A stretch of DNA of 23,840 nucleotides from a virus. The notes beneath the pieces were generated by a model. The model searched no databases, had not been told where the DNA came from, and worked only from the letters and a program-made list of their open reading frames with translations. Below, piece after piece: positions 15,660-23,816 of the stretch. Made by a program: the position numbers and the translations under genes. The stretch spans positions 1-23,840 of the IMG/VR virus record IMGVR_UViG_3300006104_000074; one strand, 5' to 3'. Position 1 is the first letter of the stretch. Every line of letters begins with the position of its first letter.

Positions 15660-15675
15660 GTTTAGGAGAACATTC

Positions 15676-16560
15676 ATGGCCTTAAAAAGACCCACCATTA
15701 AAAATCTACAAACAACTAATAAACCGTTAGTCCATAGCGAAATTGTTAATCCTCTTAGAAAGAAAGAGGCTAAACTAGAAGCAGTTCCATTACCTCACCC
15801 AAAGAATACTAGCGAACCTTTGGCAATAGGTATAGGAATGCCTTCTAGGTTTTACTTCTATGAGTTTAAGGACTTATTCATTACACCCTTCAAAACCAAG
15901 CATTTAGCCAAACTTAACCATGTAAATGAAACTGGTGATTTACGGTCATTGTGTGAGACAATTTCTTCAATTTTGTCTACATCCTCTGGAGAGCAAAATT
16001 TAGGCTTTAAGCTAAACCTTGGAGACTTTGCGTATGTTCTTCATAGACAGTATCAAGATCATTTTAAGGGAACCCCATTAACTGTAACTGCATATTGTGA
16101 AAATGAAGATCATATTGCAGAAGTAGAAGCTTTACGCAAACCTAAGGATTCTTTGGTAAACAAAGTTACTTACGCTTCATCTGCTATTAAAATCGTTGAG
16201 TTGCTAGAAGCACCACCTCCCCTCTTAATAAAGGGGAACCGGGTTAGACCACCGACTCTATCAGATATGCTTTGGATGTCTGATGACCCAACGTTACTCA
16301 CTAATAATGAATTTTTGTACTTGGTAGGAATTGCAAGCTACCTTGAAGTTTTAAGCCCGGGAAGTAAAGAAGAAATCCCAATTATGGATAAGGTTAAGTA
16401 CGTAGAAGAAACACTGGAAGATGTGGACGTATACGCTATTGACGCTTACCGGGAAAATGCTCCAAAATTTGGAGTTGAAGAATCTGTCAAAACTAACTGT
16501 GTAGGGTGCGGCGCATCAATGGAGATTAACTTTTCCATTGATGCGTCCACGTTTTTGTAA
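15676..16560 (+). CDS. T4 gp26/gp51-like baseplate hub or assembly protein
   Basis: 294 residues from ATG 15676, 7 nt after TTTAGGAGAA. The plan fits the T4 baseplate family of gp26/gp51: a Lys/Pro N-terminal arm, then SRFYFYEFKDLFITPF (the 'I.VRPF' start), KHLAKLNHVNETGD, CETISSIL, LNLGDFAYVLHRQYQ and, at the C-terminus, C275-x2-C278 followed by EINFSI. Such proteins build or chaperone the baseplate hub. In the family a downstream FF-x-P segment normally continues; here the frame stops at 16558 and a matching continuation is found in the +1 frame. A strong hairpin covers the last codons. Confidence 0.6.
   Translation: MALKRPTIKNLQTTNKPLVHSEIVNPLRKKEAKLEAVPLPHPKNTSEPLAIGIGMPSRFYFYEFKDLFITPFKTKHLAKLNHVNETGDLRSLCETISSILSTSSGEQNLGFKLNLGDFAYVLHRQYQDHFKGTPLTVTAYCENEDHIAEVEALRKPKDSLVNKVTYASSAIKIVELLEAPPPLLIKGNRVRPPTLSDMLWMSDDPTLLTNNEFLYLVGIASYLEVLSPGSKEEIPIMDKVKYVEETLEDVDVYAIDAYRENAPKFGVEESVKTNCVGCGASMEINFSIDASTFL
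16510..16547 (+). other. Perfect 12-bp inverted repeat (hairpin) at gene end
   Basis: CGCATCAATGGA (16512-16523) is the exact reverse complement of TCCATTGATGCG (16534-16545), with a 10-nt loop. One G-U and one G-C pair extend the stem to 16510 and 16547. The right arm is followed by CCACGTTTTTG, so it resembles an intrinsic terminator, yet it lies inside coding sequence 10 nt before the stop at 16558 and just ahead of a TTTTT run where frames 1 and 2 overlap. Confidence 0.85.
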
Positions 16561-16741
16561 GAGGTTTATTCCACCGTTTCCTTTAGAATCAAGATTACAA
16601 GCAAAGCAGGCAATAATGACATATTACCAATGGTCAGAAGAAATGCCTCTACAAGAAATGTATTTTCACCTTACTACTATTTCAAAAATTCGGGAAACAA
16701 AGAGAAAGGCTTTAGCTGAAGGTAATGTTTTCATTGAGTGA
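16541..16741 (+). CDS. Small ORF overlapping the baseplate-like gene in +1 frame
   Basis: 66 residues if started at ATG 16541; ATG 16616 (with AGCAGG upstream) would give 41. Neither ATG 16541 nor TTG 16538 has a ribosome site at normal distance. The sequence FIPPFPLESRLQ then MPLQEMYFHLTTISKIRETKRKA resembles the C-terminal part expected after the gp26/gp51-like domain, so the product may be made only by a +1 shift at TTTTT (16552-16556), giving a fusion of about 354 residues. Other options are an independent small protein or a one-base sequence error. It sits just before the tape-measure-like gene, where tail chaperones with frameshifts are known. Confidence 0.55.
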   Translation: MRPRFCKRFIPPFPLESRLQAKQAIMTYYQWSEEMPLQEMYFHLTTISKIRETKRKALAEGNVFIE

Positions 16742-16780
16742 TATTCCATTCATTGAGTGATATTCATTGAGTAATTGAGT
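16731..16780 (+). repeat. Degenerate tandem repeat of TCATTGAGT over a stop codon
   Basis: TCATTGAGT starts at 16731, 16750 and 16764, with a shorter ATTGAGT at 16774. The first copy contains the end of the small ORF (GAG TGA, stop at 16739). Copies two and three are 14 nt apart. The repeats fill the gap up to the AAAGGA ribosome site of the next gene and look like products of local duplication. Confidence 0.85.
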
Positions 16781-16797
16781 AAACTATCAAAGGAAAA

Positions 16798-19047
16798 ATG
16801 AAAGTAAAAAAGAGAGTTGGCGTTAAATCTAAATTTACTACAAGTAATGCTTTAGTAAGAGCAAAGCAGAAGCAAGCTATGGCAAAATTTGATGCTATAG
16901 AGAGCACTGCTCAACTTAAAGTTCTAAACTCCAGCCTGCTCAATGCAGGCATTGCTACACCTTCGATTGCTATTTCTGAGGCCAACTTAAGAGCGCAAAT
17001 CGCAGTAAAACGAAAAGTCATAACAAATAAAAGCATTTTAGAGAACAAGAAGGCTAAGATTGAGTCCATTGAGCATGCAAAAGAGCAGGAAAAGGTAGCT
17101 AAAAATGAGACTTTAAGGCTCAAGCAAAATTCTGTGAATAGTCTAAAGGACAGGCTTATTCAACAGAAAGAAAAAGAAGTAGAGAGCCTTGAGTCTAATC
17201 TTTTACTACCAAAGTTTTCGGAATTTGTCGAGGAAACTCAAGAGAACGCTAAAGTCGCAAGTGCCTTAGTAGCTTCAAAAAATGTCCATTCAGAAATACA
17301 CGATACTAAACTCAAAATAAAGAGAAAGAAAAAAGAGGGAGTTGAAGCAAGGGAGCGAGCTGCTGGCACTGCAATGGTAGTGGCTACTCCTTTAAGTACA
17401 GATACTTTCGGTGAATTTCTATTAAAGAAAAAGAGAGAAGGAATTTCAAGCCAAATAGCTGATATTCTAAATAAGGCTAAGGATAGAATTCTTACTAAAA
17501 AAGAAGCAGAAAAAGTAGAAGAACTATCTGAAAACGTAGAATTATCAGACTCTATGGAAAAGGCAGTGATGTCTGCCTTAAGAAAGTTCCATAAAAAACA
17601 AAAGCATAAAGTAGAAGGAGCGGGTAAAGCAGGAGTTGATTATGCCGCTAATTTAATTACACGTAAAGTCAAGAGTGTAGCAGGTACTGTTGCCAACATT
17701 GCGGGAACTATGGTTCCTGTTGGTAAAGTTTTCGATGCTTGGCAGTTTGCCCATAACAAAGTAGGCGATTTTTCAAGCACAAAATACGGTAAATTTATTG
17801 ATAAGCGGCTTTCGAACCCAAATAGAAGCGACATAAGTAGAGCAGCTTGGCACTCCATAGATAATGCACTTAGAACCTTTGGAAACACTGTTAAAACTTT
17901 ACCAACTACCATAAAAAATGCGTTAATGAATTTGCCTTCACTGCTATTTAAGGGAATAGCTAAAACTCTTGGAGGTATGTTCAAAGGTATTACTAAACTT
18001 GGAAGTTTTGCATTTTCAAAAATACGGGGAGCTCTATCGTTTCTTGGAAGTAGCTCAGGTTTGCAAGATTTAGCAGCAATGGCTCTACTTTGGCCTACAT
18101 TTATTAGCCCGTTAATCTCCACCATTAAAAAGCAATTAGAAGATACTTATGGGGAACATTGGATAAGTGATTTTCTAAGTAAAACTTGGTATTCTGGTAT
18201 GGACTTTCTTGTTGATAAAGTTCGAGATGCTTTTGGCCTAAGTTCCTTAGCGGATGCCAAGAAAAATGACCTAAACGATCTGTACGAAAGAGTTTCTACT
18301 AAGCCTCTAAGAAAAGGAGCTGGTGGAACTGTAGACATGCAAAATGCAGTTAGGGATTATGAAGAATATTCTGGAGAAAAAGCTGCAGGCAACACTCTCA
18401 AAGAAAAGTACAACTATATTTTAGAAAAAGCCAAGCAGAGTACTTGGAAACCAGGTAAAGCTGGTGGAGTGGAAGAACCTTTAAGAAACCCACTTGGTTA
18501 CACGGACACCGTTCCTTCAACTGACTTAGACTCTACTCTACCTACTTCTTTAACAGGGGATGTTACTAAAGGCCCGTTAAACCCATCCTCCTTCTTTTCA
18601 GATTTATTCTCAAAGGGTACAGTAAAAGGTGGAGGTAAGGGGCTAATTGGAAACTCAAAATATCCTGTACTAAATGTCTCACCCCCGGGAACTGCCCCTG
18701 TTCCTTTAGTAAAGACTGCACCAGAAAGTTTACAACCCTCTACTCCAGGGTCCGTACCTGTATCCTCTTATACTTCGTCTACTCCTCCATCTCTAAACGT
18801 TTACCCAAGTGGAGTGGCTACAGTACCAGTTAATAAAGTAATGGCTCAACCAATGAGTGGAGCAGGAGGAGTTGGGGCTACGGGAGATATGAATAGCATG
18901 AACCCGGAACTGATGACGTCTCCGATTGCTCCTTTAGAAAAGCAGCAGTATTCAGCAAAGCCTTTAACTGCAGGAGGAATTAAAACTTTTGACTGTAGTC
19001 CAGAATACCACATGCTAAATGCCTGCTTAATTGGTCAACATCTATGA
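16798..19047 (+). CDS. Tape-measure-like tail protein
   Basis: 749 residues. N-terminal 270 residues are Lys/Glu/Ala-rich with long predicted coiled coils (KAKIESIEHAKEQEKVAKNE). Residues about 285-470 contain hydrophobic/amphipathic helices (VAGTVANIAGTMVPVG, LLFKGIAKTLGGMFKGITKL, AAMALLWPTFISPLIS). The last 200 are Pro/Ser/Thr/Gly-rich and probably disordered. This layout, its size as one of the longest genes in the window and its neighbours (possible tail chaperone before, transglycosylase after) fit a tape-measure or tail-lumen protein; T4 gp29 is the analogue. No homologous motif is decisive. AAAGGAAAA precedes ATG 16798; the last 4 nt (ATGA) overlap the next gene. Confidence 0.6.
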   Translation: MKVKKRVGVKSKFTTSNALVRAKQKQAMAKFDAIESTAQLKVLNSSLLNAGIATPSIAISEANLRAQIAVKRKVITNKSILENKKAKIESIEHAKEQEKVAKNETLRLKQNSVNSLKDRLIQQKEKEVESLESNLLLPKFSEFVEETQENAKVASALVASKNVHSEIHDTKLKIKRKKKEGVEARERAAGTAMVVATPLSTDTFGEFLLKKKREGISSQIADILNKAKDRILTKKEAEKVEELSENVELSDSMEKAVMSALRKFHKKQKHKVEGAGKAGVDYAANLITRKVKSVAGTVANIAGTMVPVGKVFDAWQFAHNKVGDFSSTKYGKFIDKRLSNPNRSDISRAAWHSIDNALRTFGNTVKTLPTTIKNALMNLPSLLFKGIAKTLGGMFKGITKLGSFAFSKIRGALSFLGSSSGLQDLAAMALLWPTFISPLISTIKKQLEDTYGEHWISDFLSKTWYSGMDFLVDKVRDAFGLSSLADAKKNDLNDLYERVSTKPLRKGAGGTVDMQNAVRDYEEYSGEKAAGNTLKEKYNYILEKAKQSTWKPGKAGGVEEPLRNPLGYTDTVPSTDLDSTLPTSLTGDVTKGPLNPSSFFSDLFSKGTVKGGGKGLIGNSKYPVLNVSPPGTAPVPLVKTAPESLQPSTPGSVPVSSYTSSTPPSLNVYPSGVATVPVNKVMAQPMSGAGGVGATGDMNSMNPELMTSPIAPLEKQQYSAKPLTAGGIKTFDCSPEYHMLNACLIGQHL

Positions 19048-20465
19048 TATCTAAAGAGTTAATTGAAAAGGGAACAAAAACAGCGGAATACACAGTTAAT
19101 TCCCTCGTTACCTTTGGATTCATTCAAGAATGCAAAGACGTGTTAACTGGAAAAAAGCCAAATGTACTTAATTATTCTAATCTTATTACCTCAACAGTAA
19201 CCAAGTATAAAAGGTTTATTGAGAATTCCAAAGAGGTAGAAACTTCAGTATTTAAGGAAATGTCAAAAGCTGTAAAAACCGTTCTTACTAACCTATTTGG
19301 AAATATGATAACTAGAATATGGTCTTTTATTCGAGACGTTATATTTGATGTGGGGTCAGTTTTTGTAACGAGTTTTTTTAAAATATCAAGGTTTTTAGTA
19401 GAAACTGCAATAAAAGTAAGCAGACATTTGCTGGTACTTTTAGTAGAGAACCCTATAGCAGCTGGAGCATTAGCCGCAGCTTTGGGAGTTGCCTACCTTC
19501 TGTATAAAAAACCTTGGAGAATGAAAAAAGAAGAAACTGTTGAAGCGCAACAGCCCGTAGAAAGTGAAATAAAAAACTGGGAACAGGCAGCAAAACCTAC
19601 AACGAAAGAAGGAACCAAAAAATTTGGTATTGAGTATGAAGAAGCTCATAAATCTTGGAAAGAATCTTTAGAAACTAAAGGTCAACAAGAAAGAGACATA
19701 GTATGGGCAGCTAAAGTAGTTGGAGTGGATAAAGGTTTGCTTTTAAGAATAGCAAAAGCAGAATCATTGGGAACAACTGGAACTAACGCTAAAAACCCAT
19801 TATCATCTGCGCGTGGCTTATTCCAATTTTTAACTTCTGACTTTACTGATAAAGATGGAAAATACCACGAATCTACATGGACTACAGTAGTTAAAAAATA
19901 CGGTAAAGACTTTAAGAAGTATGGGGGCTATGAGATAACTATGGAGAATCAAAATCCATACGATCCCAAACAGTCGTCTTTTCTTGCTGCTCACTTATTA
20001 AAAGAATGCAAAGAAAAATACCCATCATTAAAAAGCTCAACTGATTTTTATATGGTTTGGTTTTTAGGCCCTAGAGCAGAGCAATTCTTAAAACTGTTCC
20101 GTAAAAATCCAAATACTCCAAACGAAAGCTTTTTTAAGCCCCTTGAATTTGAGCAGAATCCTAGCATAATAAAGTATAAAGAAACATTGTGGCATGTCTA
20201 CCACAAAATGCTCTTAAAGGTATCCGATGCCAAAGATACTCAATACGATAGGCAGGACTACGCTGAGGTAGAAGCACCCCTAGTTGTAACTCCAAAACCA
20301 GTAGCCTTAGTTACTACTCCAGCAGTAGCGCAAAATGAAAAAGTTGTTGCTTTTAATAGCAAAGAAACAACAAAGAAACAGTACTCATCACCTCCATCTG
20401 GTTCTGCTTCAATTTCACAGCCAGAAGTGTACCGAACTCAATTTGGCTTGTACTCCACCGGCTAA
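19044..20465 (+). CDS. Tail-associated lytic transglycosylase with membrane segments
   Basis: 473 residues. The C-terminal half holds an SLT/goose-lysozyme-like domain: IVWAAKVVGVDKGLLLRIAKAES with catalytic Glu240, and SSARGLFQFLTSDF (254-267). It would cut peptidoglycan strands at entry. The N-terminal part has hydrophobic stretches at about 93-113 and 126-154 (AAGALAAALGVAYLLY, a convincing membrane helix) followed by basic KKPWRMKK. The last 60 residues are Pro/Thr/Ser-rich. It is coupled to the tape-measure-like gene by an ATGA overlap. The membrane helix next to a muralytic domain suggests a protein ejected with the tail to make a channel; that role is inferred. Confidence 0.82.
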   Translation: MISKELIEKGTKTAEYTVNSLVTFGFIQECKDVLTGKKPNVLNYSNLITSTVTKYKRFIENSKEVETSVFKEMSKAVKTVLTNLFGNMITRIWSFIRDVIFDVGSVFVTSFFKISRFLVETAIKVSRHLLVLLVENPIAAGALAAALGVAYLLYKKPWRMKKEETVEAQQPVESEIKNWEQAAKPTTKEGTKKFGIEYEEAHKSWKESLETKGQQERDIVWAAKVVGVDKGLLLRIAKAESLGTTGTNAKNPLSSARGLFQFLTSDFTDKDGKYHESTWTTVVKKYGKDFKKYGGYEITMENQNPYDPKQSSFLAAHLLKECKEKYPSLKSSTDFYMVWFLGPRAEQFLKLFRKNPNTPNESFFKPLEFEQNPSIIKYKETLWHVYHKMLLKVSDAKDTQYDRQDYAEVEAPLVVTPKPVALVTTPAVAQNEKVVAFNSKETTKKQYSSPPSGSASISQPEVYRTQFGLYSTG

Positions 20466-20480
20466 AAGGATTGAAAAACC

Positions 20481-21692
20481 ATGCCATTATCATTGCCTAG
20501 CATAAATGTAGCAAATGGGTTACAAGGTTTAGTAGGAAATCAACCTTTGTCCGCTACAAGTCTTTTGCCGAATCTATCTATTCCCCCTATCGGTGGAGTA
20601 TCTTCGTTGTCAGCTGCGCTTCCAGGGTCTGCTGGAGCTCAATCGTTATCAAGTGTAGGAGGTGGGCTTTTAGAATCTCAATCTTCTGGACGAGTATACG
20701 GTACTACGGATGAGGATTTAGCTAAGAATCCTAACTACTCCATTACTTTTATTCAGTACGATGATGCAGGAAATCCAGCAATAACTGTAAAGGCGTTTGC
20801 TCCAACCTCTTTTCAAGCCTCTTTTGATTCTCAATTTCAAGCCCCTTTTGCTGGGGGATTACTTGGTGGTGGCTTTCTTGGAAATTTGGCTGCAGCGTTG
20901 ACTGGAACGAGGTTAACAGCACAGGCTTTAACCATGCAGGTATGGCAAGGAGGAGCAGACCACCAATTTACGGTAGATTTGGACCTTACTGCCTGGAGTA
21001 ATTCTGATGATGTACGTGGGCCTTTAGCTGGGTTAATAGAGATGGGAGTTGCAGGAGTAGACAACGGATTGTTTGTTGCTCCTGGCCCGAGATTAGATCC
21101 CGAAGAAACAGGTAAAATACTTGCTGGGCTTTTTACACAAACTGCGTCTGTAGCTTCTCAAGTTATATCAGCAAGCAACCCTCCTACGAGTTCTTCTCAG
21201 GCAAATACCTCTGGAAGTTCCGTAAATGCCATAGCTTCCGCCGCAAATGATCAAGCTACAGTAGCGGGTAATTCTCAATCCATAGCATCCGCATTAACAA
21301 ATAACGGAGCAGTTGCGCAAGAGAAAAAGATAATAGGGCAGTCAAGTACGGATTTAATGAAGAAAGCGGTTAAAAAGAAAATATCTGTGCAGATAGGACA
21401 GTGGTTTACATTACCAAATATAGTTATTACGAATTTAACTCCAGTTTTTGCTTCAAACATTCTTGATAGCAATGGATTTCCAATTAAAACCTCAGTACAG
21501 GTTACCTTTATTCCCTTTTTTCAGTTATCCAAGGAAGACGTTCTAAATATGTTCGTAAATACCAACTCAAGTCCTGGGGTTGGGGTTGCAAATACTGCAG
21601 CCACACTTTCATTAGCGACTGGGCTAACTGGTGGAGTAAAGGGTATAATTCCGACTTCTACAGTTAGTAGCGGATTGTCTTTGCTTGGTTAG
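20481..21692 (+). CDS. Tail tube initiator / baseplate-like structural protein
   Basis: 403 residues. The N-terminus (1-75) and the middle (about 225-290) are low-complexity Ser/Gly/Ala/Asn linkers. Two structured parts remain: YSITFIQYDDAGNPAITVKAF with VDLDLTAWS (about 85-170), and KISVQIGQWFTLPNIVITN followed by DSNGFPIKTSVQVTFIPFF near 305-360. The second pattern, a 'V.IG.W..LPN.VI....P.F....D..GFPI...V.V.F' strand set, is seen in baseplate tube-cap proteins (T4 gp48/gp54 type) of contractile phages. AAAGGATTGAAAAACC precedes ATG 20481. It is followed by the wedge and hub genes, consistent with a tube-baseplate junction protein. Confidence 0.6.
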   Translation: MPLSLPSINVANGLQGLVGNQPLSATSLLPNLSIPPIGGVSSLSAALPGSAGAQSLSSVGGGLLESQSSGRVYGTTDEDLAKNPNYSITFIQYDDAGNPAITVKAFAPTSFQASFDSQFQAPFAGGLLGGGFLGNLAAALTGTRLTAQALTMQVWQGGADHQFTVDLDLTAWSNSDDVRGPLAGLIEMGVAGVDNGLFVAPGPRLDPEETGKILAGLFTQTASVASQVISASNPPTSSSQANTSGSSVNAIASAANDQATVAGNSQSIASALTNNGAVAQEKKIIGQSSTDLMKKAVKKKISVQIGQWFTLPNIVITNLTPVFASNILDSNGFPIKTSVQVTFIPFFQLSKEDVLNMFVNTNSSPGVGVANTAATLSLATGLTGGVKGIIPTSTVSSGLSLLG

Positions 21693-21705
21693 GGGCTAAA
21701 TAATA

Positions 21706-22044
21706 ATGAAGACTTTATCACAAACAACAAAGGTAGTTAAAGACAATGATGGTACAATTCAACCTGACTTGTTAAACTCCTTGTATGTAAACATGCAATA
21801 TGAGGTAGTAATTCAAGAAATTTTGCAAGTTACAAGTGCTCACGAAGCTAATTTACCTGGCTTAGCTTATTCCTATTACGGCGATGTGGATATGTGGCGT
21901 GCAATTTTAGTAGTTAATGGACTAATTGACCCAATATCGGACGTAGTTGCAGGAATGTATTTAGTTATGCCAACCCGCGATTCTGTATCAAAATACTTAA
22001 CTGCAAATAATGCAACGACTTCAATAGCAAAAATAACAATCTAA
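21706..22044 (+). CDS. T4 gp53-like baseplate wedge protein (LysM-like)
   Basis: 112 residues. The segment LPGLAYSYYGDVDMWRAILVVNGLIDPIS followed by GMYLVMP resembles the LysM-like baseplate wedge family (T4 gp53), where a 'D.IA...YG....W..I...N.I.DP....G..L.IP' pattern is typical. In T4 gp53 joins adjacent wedges around the hub. It follows the tube-initiator-like gene by 13 nt and precedes the hub gene by 15 nt. A peptidoglycan-binding LysM role is less likely for its context. Confidence 0.72.
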   Translation: MKTLSQTTKVVKDNDGTIQPDLLNSLYVNMQYEVVIQEILQVTSAHEANLPGLAYSYYGDVDMWRAILVVNGLIDPISDVVAGMYLVMPTRDSVSKYLTANNATTSIAKITI

Positions 22045-22059
22045 ATAAGGTACTACTCA

Positions 22060-23172
22060 ATGGCGTTTACTGTTGGGCCAACTTGCCGCATAGAACAGAT
22101 TCTAATAGAAAAGAATAAATTACCGGATACTTTTGGCATTACTTACCTACATATTGTATCCTCAGCGGAGGTGTCTCTGCCTACCTGTACTCTGTCCTTC
22201 ATAGACCCAATAGGGTTTATGGAAAAAATAGGAATAGGGGATGGAACTATAGTTTCTATTACAATAACCACTTCAGTTACAAAAACGTATGAATTTAGAG
22301 TTTGCAAAGTGCCTTTAAGACTGCAAGCTGGTCTTGGGTATACTTATACTTTAGAAATGTACTTAAATTACCCGCTATATTTGGCTCAAACAGATGAAAA
22401 CTCTCAAACTGGCCCATCATCTGCCGCCATGACCTACATAGCCAATTCGGTAGGGTTAAATGGTTCTCAAAATAACATAGTAACTACAGCGGATTCTATG
22501 GTGTGGTCTCCAGGAGGAAGAGTTTATTCAGTATGGGCTAGATCTATAGCCTTAAGAGGGTACAAAAGTTCTACTTCTTTAATGGTGGTTGCAGTTTCAG
22601 AAGATGGCGATTTACTCTACAAAGATATATCCTTAGCAAAAATTGCGGTGAACGTCTCTACAATCTTAACTCCAGGATTTGTATTTTGCCAAGAGTTTAA
22701 GCCAACAATAACTCCTGGTGTAAGCAATTTAACTCTTAATTATGACCACACAAGGTACGCTCAAGATCTAACGCCAATCGCCTACGATAGCATAGATGTT
22801 TTTCCTCATAATAATTCCATACTTTTATCCTCAACTGTAGATTCTATTATAACAAATGGAGGTTGCAGTTTTGGTCCTGTATTGTTTGGAACAACGCACG
22901 AGAACTATGACAACGCAGTAGCACAAAATGTTAGAGCGGATGCGACCTATTCAGTACAGGGAGAATTTTTATTTCCAACATCTAGCGGGTTATCTCTGCT
23001 AGACGCTTTTACTTTTGAGTTAAAAACACAGGCGCTAGATAGTCAACAAAATAATTCAGAGTTAAAGATAGATTTTTCTGGTAAATGGATAGTTAAAACC
23101 AAAATGATCCATATTGAGGGTCCACACTTTGCTGAAAAAATAATTGCTGTCAAACAAACACTATCCAATTAG
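22060..23172 (+). CDS. Baseplate hub protein (T4 gp27 / gpD-like)
   Basis: 370 residues, beta-rich, near the length of T4 gp27 (391). FIDPIGFMEKIGIGDGTIVSITI and YEFRVCKVPLR show the repeated 'D..G.......I..G..V.I' barrel pattern of gp27/gpD hub proteins; LTPIAYDSIDVFPHNNS and the C-terminal GKWIVKTKMIHIE fit the second barrel. The hub trimer connects the tail tube to the central spike. AAGG lies 9 nt before ATG 22060. The next gene encodes the spike, as in T4 (27 and 5 partners). Assignment rests on pattern and order, not on a clear motif. Confidence 0.68.
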   Translation: MAFTVGPTCRIEQILIEKNKLPDTFGITYLHIVSSAEVSLPTCTLSFIDPIGFMEKIGIGDGTIVSITITTSVTKTYEFRVCKVPLRLQAGLGYTYTLEMYLNYPLYLAQTDENSQTGPSSAAMTYIANSVGLNGSQNNIVTTADSMVWSPGGRVYSVWARSIALRGYKSSTSLMVVAVSEDGDLLYKDISLAKIAVNVSTILTPGFVFCQEFKPTITPGVSNLTLNYDHTRYAQDLTPIAYDSIDVFPHNNSILLSSTVDSIITNGGCSFGPVLFGTTHENYDNAVAQNVRADATYSVQGEFLFPTSSGLSLLDAFTFELKTQALDSQQNNSELKIDFSGKWIVKTKMIHIEGPHFAEKIIAVKQTLSN

Positions 23173-23179
23173 CCATCAG

Positions 23180-23203
23180 AACAATTTTAACAAAACAATT
23201 TTA
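23180..23203 (+). repeat. Duplicated AACAATTTTA in hub-spike gap
   Basis: AACAATTTTA at 23180-23189 is repeated at 23194-23203 with a 14-nt period. The second copy begins the 17-bp repeat shared with 9674-9690 and provides AGG for the ribosome site of the spike gene. Confidence 0.8.
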
Positions 23204-23210
23204 GGTTGAG
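23194..23210 (+). repeat. 17-bp direct repeat, copy 2 (AACAATTTTAGGTTGAG)
   Basis: Exact second copy of the sequence at 9674-9690, 13.5 kb away. Here it ends 2 nt before ATG 23213, and its AGG acts as the ribosome-binding core with about 7-nt spacing. The positions of both copies in gaps argue for a shared control element or mobile gap sequence. Confidence 0.6.
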
Positions 23211-23212
23211 CC

Positions 23213-23791
23213 ATGATTTTTTCAAATCAGCATCAATTATCCTTATTTCCAAACGAATCTCAAAGATACATAGGAATAGTTACTTCCATTACTGACCCTA
23301 AAAATTTAGGAAGAGTTCAGATAAAATGTCCAGGAGTTTACCCAAAAGGTTCAGATTGGATAGGGATTCAAAGGGATTGCATTGTTGGAGCTTCCCCTTC
23401 AAACGCTACGTCTTATGGAACTTTTGGAGTTCCGCCAGTTGGTGCGGAAGTAATCTTTGAATTACAAAATAATGACCCTAATTCTGCTATTATAGTGGGT
23501 ACAAGGCAAACTGCTGCTTTACCAAATGGCTGGAGTACAACTGCATGGGGTTGGTTAGATATAGATGGAAATTACATACAAGTAGATAAAAAGACATTTA
23601 AGCTATTTGTTGCAGCCTCTGGAACTTACCTTGCAGTAGATTCTTCTGGAAACATAACAATTTATACTCCTGGAACCATAACTACTAATTGCACAACTGC
23701 AACAGTTAACGCATCATCTGGAGTCAATATAAATACTCCAACAGCTACGTTCAGTACTAATGTAGTTGTAAACGGCACTTTAACAGTATAA
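23213..23791 (+). CDS. Central spike protein, gp5/gpV-like OB fold
   Basis: 192 residues. N-terminal YIGIVTSITDPKNLGRVQIK and VPPVGAEVIFELQNND plus AIIVGTRQ form the OB-fold of T4 gp5, phage Mu gp45 and VgrG spikes. The C-terminal part (about 135-192) is a run of short Thr/Val/Asn strands (TIYTPGTITTN, NINTPTATFS) expected of a triple beta-helix needle. No lysozyme domain is inserted, unlike T4 gp5; the muralytic function is in the transglycosylase gene. There is no HxH metal-binding tip, so a separate PAAR tip may follow. The start uses the AGG of the 17-bp repeat. Confidence 0.82.
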   Translation: MIFSNQHQLSLFPNESQRYIGIVTSITDPKNLGRVQIKCPGVYPKGSDWIGIQRDCIVGASPSNATSYGTFGVPPVGAEVIFELQNNDPNSAIIVGTRQTAALPNGWSTTAWGWLDIDGNYIQVDKKTFKLFVAASGTYLAVDSSGNITIYTPGTITTNCTTATVNASSGVNINTPTATFSTNVVVNGTLTV

Positions 23792-23804
23792 AACAACAGT
23801 ATAA
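23782..23804 (+). repeat. Tandem 13-bp-period duplication over spike stop codon
   Basis: AACAGTATAA occurs at 23782-23791 and 23795-23804, 13 nt apart. The first copy contains the spike gene's TAA (23789-23791). Confidence 0.8.
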
Positions 23805-23816
23805 GAAAACAACAAC

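Noticed and set aside
17640-18125. 161-codon reverse-strand frame within the tape-measure-like gene
   Set aside because: Shadow of a strong forward gene; no ribosome site and no recognisable protein features.
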